Shown piece by piece: positions 8,435-15,819 of a stretch of DNA of 46,391 nucleotides. The stretch comes from Verrucomicrobiota bacterium. Lineage in GTDB: Bacteria > Verrucomicrobiota > Verrucomicrobiia > Opitutales > Coraliomargaritaceae. Positions within the stretch are counted from its first letter, which is position 1. Every line of letters begins with the position of its first letter. Under the pieces are notes generated by a model that saw only the letters and a program-made list of their open reading frames with translations, searched no databases and was not told the origin of the DNA. Position numbers and translations under genes: made by a program. The DNA lies in NCBI GenBank assembly GCA_030829145.1, contig JAURBE010000004.1, forward strand, positions 1 through 46,391. Reading direction: 5' to 3'.

Positions 8435-10105
8435 ATGACAGCTCAACACAAAAGTCGTACTCGCAACCCCATTTTACGCGAAAAACCAATTCTGCTTGGA
8501 TTTGTTGTCCAGCGCAAGGAGCCGGATGGACGGGTTCACATCGCAATTCGATGGGGTCGCTTATTTGCGACGCTCTTTGTCTTATTTATTGCGAGCTGGA
8601 TCTCAGTCGCCGCCGCTCTCTTCGGCTACTTCAAATATAAGAAGGAATTTGATGAAGTCACTTTTACGGGCATGATTGCCCTACCCTTTCGCATGCAAGA
8701 ACACCGGCAGGAAATGGGCGACTATCATATTAAAACCGGACTTGCTGAAATCAAAGAGGGCAACTATCGAGACGCGTTGCGACTATTGCGCCTAGGCGTT
8801 GTGCGCTCGCCTGCAAACCTCGAAGGTCGCCGTGTGCTCGCAGAATTCTATGAAGTCGCGCTCAAGCGAGCAGATATTGCTGCAGAACTGATGCTCAAAG
8901 GCCTAGACCTTGGTGGCATTGATGATATCGACTATCTTAAACAAACATTGCGCGTGCTGCTACGCCACCAAATGGATGAAAAAATCCAACAGCTTGCAGA
9001 TAAGTACTTACCTAATGAACCAGACTTAACTGACAACAACCGTACTTTAGCCTTCGGCGCAGCCAACGCGAATTATTTACGCGGCAACTTCGACCAAGCT
9101 GATGACTACTTAATTTCGTATAACTTAATCCAATCAATCGAAGGCCTAATGCTTTCGTCGCAAATCAGTTGGGACCGCGGCAACCAGATCGCTGCGATCA
9201 CTAAAATGGAGCACTCACTGAGTCGCTTCCCCAACTCCGAACCGTTGCTCATGCAACTCAGTCGCTACCACCGCGAGATGGGGGATATAGACAAAGCGCG
9301 CCGTTACGCTATCCTGAGAAACGTTAAAGATCCACTTAGCCCAGCGCCGCGTCTCGAGCTACTTTATATCTATAATAAAGCCAATGATGTTGAGCGTGAA
9401 TTACGTGAAACCCAGCGAATGCTTAAACAATTCCGAGATGATGAAAGCGCCCTGCAGTCTCTGGCCAACTTTGCCGCTGATACTGGTAAGATTGACTTAG
9501 CGCGCCGCACCTACGAAGAAGCCCTCGAAAACGAATTTGCTATCGACCCATTTGCTCTGCTCCTCATTGAATCCCACTTGGCAAGTAAAGACTACGTAGG
9601 CGCCCTAAGCTTCTCTGAAGAGCTGCTCAAAGAAAACCCTAATTGGCTTAAGAACCGCTGGGCGATCTTCAACAGCTTGCGGGCAGTCGCCTCATATGGG
9701 ACTAACCGCCCAGATCTGGGTGAAATCTACTTGCAACACTTTATCGACGATGAAAATACCCCGCCGCAAACTTACTTGGCCGTTTCAAAGCGTTTCATCG
9801 ATACAGATAGAAGTCAGCAAGCGCGCAAAGTTCTTACTGCGGCCTACCGCAGGTCTCCGACTAATCAGAAGATTTTATCTGAACTAATCCGCATTGAGCT
9901 GGAACTGGGGCACACTGAAAATCTAAACCGTTTACTCAATCGCCTGCTACTCATGCGTCGTCCGCAGATGGACCTGCTCGTCGAAGCCTATGAAAAGTTA
10001 GGTAGCGACCGCTTCATATTCACACCCGATCGTGAAAGCCTACTGCTGCAACTCAGTGCAATCCTACGAGAAAACTCGCAAAATTTGCAGGCGCTGGGCT
10101 CTTAG
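8435..10105 (+). CDS. Membrane-anchored TPR protein
   Basis: A 556-residue protein of unknown function. After a basic N-terminal cytoplasmic segment of about 45 residues there is one transmembrane helix (about 46-70), then a long helical region with repeated TPR-like pairs (for example at about 105-165, 190-260, 285-345, 350-410 and 440-500), which would lie in the periplasm. It is divergent from the beta-barrel/wza/wzc genes across a 202-base shared upstream region. TPR proteins commonly scaffold polysaccharide synthesis or export complexes, so a role with that locus is likely but not shown. There is no enzymatic motif. Confidence 0.78.
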   Translation: MTAQHKSRTRNPILREKPILLGFVVQRKEPDGRVHIAIRWGRLFATLFVLFIASWISVAAALFGYFKYKKEFDEVTFTGMIALPFRMQEHRQEMGDYHIKTGLAEIKEGNYRDALRLLRLGVVRSPANLEGRRVLAEFYEVALKRADIAAELMLKGLDLGGIDDIDYLKQTLRVLLRHQMDEKIQQLADKYLPNEPDLTDNNRTLAFGAANANYLRGNFDQADDYLISYNLIQSIEGLMLSSQISWDRGNQIAAITKMEHSLSRFPNSEPLLMQLSRYHREMGDIDKARRYAILRNVKDPLSPAPRLELLYIYNKANDVERELRETQRMLKQFRDDESALQSLANFAADTGKIDLARRTYEEALENEFAIDPFALLLIESHLASKDYVGALSFSEELLKENPNWLKNRWAIFNSLRAVASYGTNRPDLGEIYLQHFIDDENTPPQTYLAVSKRFIDTDRSQQARKVLTAAYRRSPTNQKILSELIRIELELGHTENLNRLLNRLLLMRRPQMDLLVEAYEKLGSDRFIFTPDRESLLLQLSAILRENSQNLQALGS

Positions 10106-10167
10106 CTTCCGAATTTCCAATATTGTTGTGGGGCACTATTCGCAAGCGATCGGGGAAAACCGCAACA

Positions 10168-11466
10168 CTATTGATCCAAGGTGCCTTCGCGCACAACCCT
10201 AGTCGCAATAACACGGCGCTCGTCGACTTCATCGATCGTAATTCGCATTCCCTCTAGTGTTAGAGTATCACCTCGAGCGGGGATACGCCCTAATTCCCCA
10301 GTGATCAAGCCACCAAAAGTCGAGACCTCGTCGTTGCCGATTTCTAATGCAAGTGCTTGCTCTACATCGTGAATCGAGGTCAGACCTAAAATACGATATG
10401 TATTCGGAGCGCGAAGCTCCCGAATCTCGTCTTCCTCAGTATCAAATTCATCCTGAATCTCACCAACAAGCTCTTCTAGGATACTTTCAAAGGTAACCAC
10501 TCCGACGATCCCACCAAACTCATCGGCCGCCAGCGCCATATGAAACTTAGCGCGCAACATGCGCTCCAACGCCTCCTCAAGCGGTGTCTCGAGCTCAAAC
10601 ATCGCAACATTACGCTTTAATTTAACAGGATCAAGATCAGCCAATGCCTCTCCACAGCGAAAGATATCTTTAATGTGCAGAATCCCAATGCAATCATCTA
10701 GGTTGCCACGGCATAACGGGAAGCGCGTATGCCCCGCTTGCTTCATAATTTTCAAATTCGCCTCAAGCGTCTCCTCTAAATCACAGATCACCACCTGACT
10801 ACGAGGCAAGAGTACATCCTGGACAACTAGCTCACGCATCTGCAGCGCACGATTGACAATTTTACGAACGACCGGGGAAAGCTCCTGGCTATCCTCACCC
10901 AAGGCCCGAATCTGCACATCTAAATCTAATGGATTTAATTCATCCTGAACATCGACGCCAAGCCGGCGAAACAGCATCCGCTTCAGCCCTCTGAAAAATA
11001 GCATCGCGGGCATAGTAATGATCTGAAAAACCAACAGGACACGATAAGAGCAGAGAATCCCTTTGACTGGATCCTTCATCGCTAAACCACGCGGAAAAAT
11101 CTCTGCAAAAAAGAAATGCACTGATACCGCACCCAAAAAAGACATCAAAACAACCAACCATCGGTCCGGCATCTCTCCAGACTCAAATAATCCGAAAAAG
11201 TCACTCACCACCGCCATTAACAGCAGCCCAACTGCTACTGTGCAAAGGGTTTTGCTGAAGCGAACCACGCGCCCAGTCTGATCACCATTCTCCATCAAAT
11301 AAGCAATGCCTCGATGGCGCTTCAGACCCTCCAATTCCTTATCATCCACTCCGCCGTAGCGGAATTTCACCAAGCTAATTTCACACATCTCAAGCAATGC
11401 ATGCAACACCAGTAAAATAACCACGCTACTCAATGACACTATTAAACTAATCCATGCCCCATTCAT
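10168..11466 (-). CDS. CorC/HlyC-type CNNM-CBS membrane protein
   Basis: A 432-residue inner-membrane protein. The N-terminal CNNM (DUF21) domain spans about residues 1-190 with four hydrophobic helices. A CBS pair follows (about 210-330; VQDVLLPRSQVV, then MALAADEFGGIVGVV), and a CorC_HlyC C-terminal domain lies at about 345-430 (NTYRILGLTSIHDVEQAL, STFGGLITGELGRIP). The family is linked to magnesium and cobalt efflux, and older names such as hemolysin C are misleading. Its start overlaps the hisC stop by four bases, suggesting translational coupling. Confidence 0.9.
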   Translation of the reverse strand: MNGAWISLIVSLSSVVILLVLHALLEMCEISLVKFRYGGVDDKELEGLKRHRGIAYLMENGDQTGRVVRFSKTLCTVAVGLLLMAVVSDFFGLFESGEMPDRWLVVLMSFLGAVSVHFFFAEIFPRGLAMKDPVKGILCSYRVLLVFQIITMPAMLFFRGLKRMLFRRLGVDVQDELNPLDLDVQIRALGEDSQELSPVVRKIVNRALQMRELVVQDVLLPRSQVVICDLEETLEANLKIMKQAGHTRFPLCRGNLDDCIGILHIKDIFRCGEALADLDPVKLKRNVAMFELETPLEEALERMLRAKFHMALAADEFGGIVGVVTFESILEELVGEIQDEFDTEEDEIRELRAPNTYRILGLTSIHDVEQALALEIGNDEVSTFGGLITGELGRIPARGDTLTLEGMRITIDEVDERRVIATRVVREGTLDQ

Positions 11467-12578
11467 CGAATTTTCGCACCCTCAACAGCCCCAAACACTT
11501 CACTCAAGGTGTGCAGCAATCGCTCATTCTCTGCAGCTCGGCCAATTGTAATTCGCACATATTCTGGCATTCCATAGGGCCCCAAAGGCCGCACGATGAT
11601 ACCACGCCGCTGCAATGCTTCAAAGACAGCCACGCCATTCTCCACACGGCTCAATACAAAATTAGCTGAACCTGCTATCGTCTCGCAGCCCAACGCCGCC
11701 AAGCCCTCGCAAAGAACCCTTCGTCCCGCATCATTTTCGCGACGACACATATCAACAAACTCTAGGTCATCGAGCGCAGCAGTTGCCGCTACTTGCGCAA
11801 TTGTATTCACATTAAATGGCTGTCGTACACGATGCAGCAACCCGATCAACTCTGGATCCGCATAGGCATAGCCGACGCGTAAACCACCGAGCCCGTAGAT
11901 CTTCGAAAACGTCCGCAGGCAAACCACTTTGCGCCCCGCATGTATCGCCGCCGACAAATCAGGCGCCCGCTCTAAATACTCTGCATATGCTTCATCTAGG
12001 CATAAAATTACATGCGCAGGTAAGCTTTCGGCTAACTTCAACAAATCGGCCTCAGAATTCGCAACACCCGTTGGGTTATTCGGGCTCGCAACAAATAGGA
12101 GACGCGTGCGCTCATTCACCGCTGCTAACATCGCATCCAAATCATGCCCAAATTGAGCCATCGGCACTTCTACGGGCGTCGCACCAAACAATTGAGTCAC
12201 CAACTTATAGACAATAAATGCCTGCGCCCCCATTACGACCTCCAGCCCTGGTCGTAAAAAAACATGTCCCAAAAGCTCAATTAACTCGTTCGAGCCATTC
12301 CCCACCAGAATCGAATCCGACGAGACGCCACGCAACTCGGCGATCTTCTGCCGCAAGGCATGGCAACTGCCATCTGGATACAATTGCGCACTCTCCATGG
12401 CCCGCGCGCCCGCGGCCACTGCCTTCGGCGAGGGACCAAACGGATTCTCATTAGAGGCCAGTTTAGCCACATGATTCGGATCGAGCCCATATTCACGAGC
12501 AACCGTCTCAATTGGTTTTCCGGGCTCATAGACCGGCTGTTGATGCACACCGGCATTCGCAAGTTCAGCGTATTTCAT
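11463..12578 (-). CDS. hisC: Histidinol-phosphate aminotransferase
   Basis: A 371-residue PLP enzyme of the class I/II aminotransferase fold. It converts imidazole acetol-phosphate and glutamate to histidinol-phosphate in histidine synthesis. Diagnostic segments are KLASNENPFGPSPKA near the N terminus, FVASPNNPTG (about 162-171), CLDEAYAEY, and the PLP-lysine motif RTFSKIYGLGGLRVGYA with K226. The ATG at 12578 is chosen because family members start close before the first conserved block; an upstream TTG at 12611 would add 11 atypical residues. Related HisC-like enzymes can act on aromatic amino acids, so substrate specificity is inferred. No other his genes are near. Confidence 0.92.
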   Translation of the reverse strand: MKYAELANAGVHQQPVYEPGKPIETVAREYGLDPNHVAKLASNENPFGPSPKAVAAGARAMESAQLYPDGSCHALRQKIAELRGVSSDSILVGNGSNELIELLGHVFLRPGLEVVMGAQAFIVYKLVTQLFGATPVEVPMAQFGHDLDAMLAAVNERTRLLFVASPNNPTGVANSEADLLKLAESLPAHVILCLDEAYAEYLERAPDLSAAIHAGRKVVCLRTFSKIYGLGGLRVGYAYADPELIGLLHRVRQPFNVNTIAQVAATAALDDLEFVDMCRRENDAGRRVLCEGLAALGCETIAGSANFVLSRVENGVAVFEALQRRGIIVRPLGPYGMPEYVRITIGRAAENERLLHTLSEVFGAVEGAKIR

Positions 12579-12646
12579 TAATATAATTCGGCTTTGAACT
12601 TGCGTTGCCAAAAGGCGATTGCAACAAAAACCAGTATCCCAAACTT

Positions 12647-13561
12647 ATGAAAATTCTACTTACTGGCGCCTCAGGACTTCTCGGCAATGCTTATGCCCAA
12701 GCAGCCATCCGCCGTGGACACTCGGTCATCGCACTCTATAACCGCACAGAACCCACTGCTCGTGGCATTGAGCAAAGCGTACAAATCGATGCGCAAGAGC
12801 TGGACAAGATCACCGCGCTGGCACTCGAACATTGGCCCGACGCGATGGTCAACTGTGCCGCAATCTCCTCGCCTGCCGCAGTTGATAGCGACGCTACACT
12901 CGCCGAAAAAATAAACGTCGCACTGCCACGCCACCTCGCACAGCTCTCCACACATCTAGGCGCTCGTTTGCTACATGTGTCAACTGACATGGTGTTTGAC
13001 GGCCATGCCGCCGAGCCCTACCGCTCCACAGATATGCCCTCTCCCACGAATCTTTATGGGCAAACAAAGCTAATGGCTGAACGTGAAGTGTTAGAGCACA
13101 ATCCCGAAGACCCTGTCGTGCTGCGGATTCCTATTCTTATGGGCAATAGCCTGACTGGACAGCGCAGTCTGCACGAAAAGCTTCTAGCCAGCATCGCTCG
13201 CGGCGAAAAACCGCAGCTCTTTTGCGACGAAATCCGCCAACCCTGCTCCGCCGCGAACGTCGCCGAGGTACTGCTCGAGCTCAGCGAACGCCGCGATTTA
13301 CACGGCATTTTCCACTGGGCAGGCGCGGAAACAATGAGTCGTTTCGAAATCGGCCAACGTATTCTCAAACACTTCGACCTCCCACTCGACAGCGTGCAAT
13401 CTGTGTGTAAAAATAGTGATCAAGGTTTTGCAAATCGCCCAAGTAACCTGACCTTCAACCTACACCCAATCGTCAGTAAGCTAAAAACTAAACCCGCCAC
13501 CTTCGAAGAACAACTCCAGGAACTCACCTATATCGAGCCACTCCGCTCGACCGACCACTAA
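12647..13561 (+). CDS. RmlD-like NAD(P)-dependent sugar reductase/epimerase
   Basis: A 304-residue short-chain dehydrogenase of the RmlD substrate-binding family. The Rossmann motif GASGLLGNA lies at residues 6-14, the substrate region has HVSTDMVFDG, and the catalytic YGQTK gives the YxxxK pair. RmlD itself reduces dTDP-4-dehydrorhamnose; members also include subunits of methionine adenosyltransferase and other reductases, and no rml genes flank this one. The start at 12647 puts the Rossmann motif at the usual distance; the open frame extends upstream only to a TTG at 12605. It lies 11 bases before the lipoate ligase-like gene and they probably form an operon. Confidence 0.85.
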   Translation: MKILLTGASGLLGNAYAQAAIRRGHSVIALYNRTEPTARGIEQSVQIDAQELDKITALALEHWPDAMVNCAAISSPAAVDSDATLAEKINVALPRHLAQLSTHLGARLLHVSTDMVFDGHAAEPYRSTDMPSPTNLYGQTKLMAEREVLEHNPEDPVVLRIPILMGNSLTGQRSLHEKLLASIARGEKPQLFCDEIRQPCSAANVAEVLLELSERRDLHGIFHWAGAETMSRFEIGQRILKHFDLPLDSVQSVCKNSDQGFANRPSNLTFNLHPIVSKLKTKPATFEEQLQELTYIEPLRSTDH

Positions 13562-13572
13562 CCCCGACCGCT

Positions 13573-14298
13573 GTGCCGCTGATTCTTTTGCCCAATGCCT
13601 ATGGCGACGCCGCCACAAATATGGCAATCGACGCATCGCTGCTCTACGCCCTGCCCTTAAGTATTGCAGCCTTTCGTCACTATGGATGGACTGAGCCAGC
13701 AATCACCTTCGGGTACACGCAACGCCTAGCTGATGTACAGGCCGCAGCACGACTCGACCAAGATTTACGCCTCTGCCGTAGACTCACAGGCGGCGGCATC
13801 GTCGACCACCGCAACGACTGGACCTACGCCCTAGCCATTCAAGCCCAGCTCTCGGCAGCAGATATACCTGCCAAAGAACTTTACACCATGCTTCACCGCT
13901 GTGTTCAGAATGCGCTCGAAGCTCAATTGATTCATACTCAACTGGCTCCGTGCCAACGCGCCTGCGAGCAAGCAGATCGCCAACGAGTCACAGCTCCGGA
14001 TCAATGCTTCGTTCACCCCTCTACCGATGATGTGCTGCGCCCAGATGGCACCAAAATCGCTGGCGCAGCCATGAAGCGCGCGCGTCAGGGCCTATTAATT
14101 CAAGGCTCTATTGATCGTAGCGCACTGCCCGATGATTTCGATTATCTCACATTCTGCGAGCGCTTCCAGCAGCAGCTATCCGAAGCACTTTCCTTGCCGA
14201 TTGGCACGACCGAAGACCTACGCACACTGTTTGACAGCCGCCGAATAGAGGAAGAGCGCATCCGCTTCGAGAGCTCCAAGTGGCTCGCCAAGCGCTAA
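13573..14298 (+). CDS. Lipoate-protein ligase A-like (BPL/LplA/LipB family)
   Basis: A 241-residue protein with the biotin/lipoate ligase fold. Key features are the N-terminal NMAIDASLL helix, ITFGYTQ, the RRLTGGGIVDHRNDWTYAL ligand loop, and GTKIAGAAMKR with the lysine expected to contact the activated acyl group. Such proteins attach lipoate or octanoate to E2 or H-protein lysines, or move it between carriers. The best start is a GTG at 13573, which places the conserved helix at the usual distance. No lipoylated enzyme genes are near. Octanoyl- or lipoyl-amidotransferase activity is an alternative that sequence alone does not exclude. Confidence 0.85.
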   Translation: MPLILLPNAYGDAATNMAIDASLLYALPLSIAAFRHYGWTEPAITFGYTQRLADVQAAARLDQDLRLCRRLTGGGIVDHRNDWTYALAIQAQLSAADIPAKELYTMLHRCVQNALEAQLIHTQLAPCQRACEQADRQRVTAPDQCFVHPSTDDVLRPDGTKIAGAAMKRARQGLLIQGSIDRSALPDDFDYLTFCERFQQQLSEALSLPIGTTEDLRTLFDSRRIEEERIRFESSKWLAKR

Positions 14299-14352
14299 CA
14301 GCAGGTCGACATCATGCAGCAACCCTTTGACTGCACCACTATTGATGATCGT

Positions 14353-15120
14353 TTAATTATTCGGTAACTTCACAAATGGCTTAAACTGCACATTGATGGG
14401 TTCCGCATACCGCACCCTCAAATCTGTACCTGCAGTAAAGCCAAATTGCTGTGATAAGTTATCCGTCCAATCGAGCTGTTCGACTTGCCTTAAACGCCAA
14501 GGCTCGTGGGCTACATCGCCGCGATAGAGCGATACCCCATCGCTGGTAAATAAGTGATATCGCTCAACCAACCAATCATCCAAAGCATCTGCATTCACTG
14601 GCTGCCCGATCGTTGACTGCAGTGACAATGAACCAGGTGCATTAAACACATATTGATCAGACTTCACACTGCCCTGCATCTTTCGATAACGATAGGGCAA
14701 ATGAAAAAACCGTCGTGCAATGAACTGCCCCAGCCAACTGTCGGTATCCAGCGTAAAGAAATAGACTCCAACAGCGCCACGATAACGCACATAGGTACGT
14801 AAATTAAGCTCCCAGAGGCAAATACCCGGCAGCGCAGGCGTCACCGGGAAGCGTATATGTGACATGTAAAATGGCACCACGCTCAACCACGCAGAACCAT
14901 CAAATAAATCCACTTCGAGACCCTTAGGCAATTGCTGCTGAAGCAACTGAGCATCGCAACGCGCACTTAAAAACTGCACATGCGACCAACGCTGGGCGAT
15001 GATCCATCGAGTAGACGCTTTGGATACATTTATTAACATAGGTGTAACTGATCCGCCCGCGGCATCATTCATTACAGATAAAAAAGGTTCTTCGTCATTT
15101 ACCAGGGAGTGGGGGTGCAT
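14353..15120 (-). CDS. DUF2071 family protein (YqjF-like)
   Basis: A protein of up to 255 residues of the DUF2071/COG3361 family, function unknown. Family features are the HVQFLSARCDAQLLQQQLPKGLEVDLFDG block, SAWLSVVPFYM, and the conserved NLRTYVRYRGAVGVYFFTLD segment. The open frame starts at 15120, but residues 4-12 are encoded by a 24-base match to the terminus of the dispersed repeat found at 15457 and 40929. Family alignments would suit a start at Met17 (15072) or Met28 (15039), so the first residues may be an artefact or a repeat-derived extension. The core assignment is firm and the start is not. Confidence 0.82.
   Translation of the reverse strand: MHPHSLVNDEEPFLSVMNDAAGGSVTPMLINVSKASTRWIIAQRWSHVQFLSARCDAQLLQQQLPKGLEVDLFDGSAWLSVVPFYMSHIRFPVTPALPGICLWELNLRTYVRYRGAVGVYFFTLDTDSWLGQFIARRFFHLPYRYRKMQGSVKSDQYVFNAPGSLSLQSTIGQPVNADALDDWLVERYHLFTSDGVSLYRGDVAHEPWRLRQVEQLDWTDNLSQQFGFTAGTDLRVRYAEPINVQFKPFVKLPNN
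15086..15109 (+). repeat. Solo terminus of the dispersed MITE-like repeat
   Basis: Twenty-four bases starting GGTTCTTCGTCATTT match the left terminus of the repeat at 40929 with three mismatches. The match lies inside the predicted first codons of the DUF2071 gene. No paired hairpin unit is clearly preserved next to it. Confidence 0.7.
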
Positions 15121-15456
15121 AGAACCACTGATTTAGCCCATGCCCCAACCGAATCCCATTGTGAGCGTGCTTGTTATTATGCCCTTGGGTGCGGATGAAC
15201 TCTAACCTTCCAGCAATCTCAGATTCAGTTCTGTGCGGTGGTCGTGTCCTCCGTCGTGACAGACTGCTGCAAAACCTCCAGATAAACGCGAAACAGACTC
15301 AGCCACCGTGCTTTTAGCAGAATGATTTACGGTCTCTCAGAAACACGTCGCCCATGCTCTGATGTCGTTGATGTTTGTGTGGTTACAACATCTATGAATT
15401 TCAATCCCGTTTCCTTGCTATACCTTTCATGCACAATGACGAAGGCCCAAAAAATA
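15121..15456. other. Noncoding stretch between DUF2071 gene and repeat
   Basis: No supported gene is seen. At 15434-15442 CAATGACGA is inverted relative to TCGTCATTG at 15463-15471 inside the next repeat, so the stretch between the solo terminus at 15086 and here may be a decayed additional copy of the same element. Short open frames here are not credible proteins. Confidence 0.5.
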
Positions 15457-15716
15457 GGTTCATCGTCATTGACCGGGGAGATACTATTCTGAGCCTAATG
15501 GGGCGGCTATTCTGTTGGGGAGGGTCGACCTCCGTGTCGACCACGGGCACTTTTGAAACCACATGAAAATCCAGGAGTCTCCAAGAGCTGATAATCCTGT
15601 CAGACTTTTCCTTATCTGTTGCGGACGACACGGAGGTCGTCCCTCCCAAGAGCAGGAAGCAACTTCATCGCCCCAAACATACCATCAATGCCTTCCCCGC
15701 TCATTGAAGATGAACC
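15457..15716. repeat. MITE-like element, copy A, with two inverted hairpin units
   Basis: This 260-bp element is bounded by imperfect terminal inverted repeats (GGTTCATCGTCATTGACC and the inverted GGTTCATCTTCAATGAGC; about 20 of 24 positions match). Inside are two hairpin units in opposite orientation, both with seven-pair stems. The left is GGTCGAC-CTCCGT-GTCGACC (15523-15542) and the right is GGACGAC-ACGGAG-GTCGTCC (15623-15642). They are framed by GGGAGGG and CCCTCCC. It resembles copy B at 40929-41162 throughout but has about 30 extra bases at 15481-15510. Possible ATA direct repeats flank it. No transposase is encoded. Confidence 0.82.
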
Positions 15717-15819
15717 ATAAATTTACATGCTTTAAAATCATAGACGCTTCAAACATCTGTGAATAAGTTCTCAGTTTTAACTTTTACAGTCAGTCGATGG
15801 CTGACACTGTCTATAGTTC

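Noticed and set aside
12579-12646. TTG starts for hisC (12611) and the RmlD-like gene (12605)
   Set aside because: They would make the two divergent genes overlap and add residues without family similarity; ATG starts at 12578 and 12647 fit better.
15375-15766. Short open frames on both strands around repeat copy A
   Set aside because: They follow the repeat palindromes and are not conserved in frame between copies A and B.
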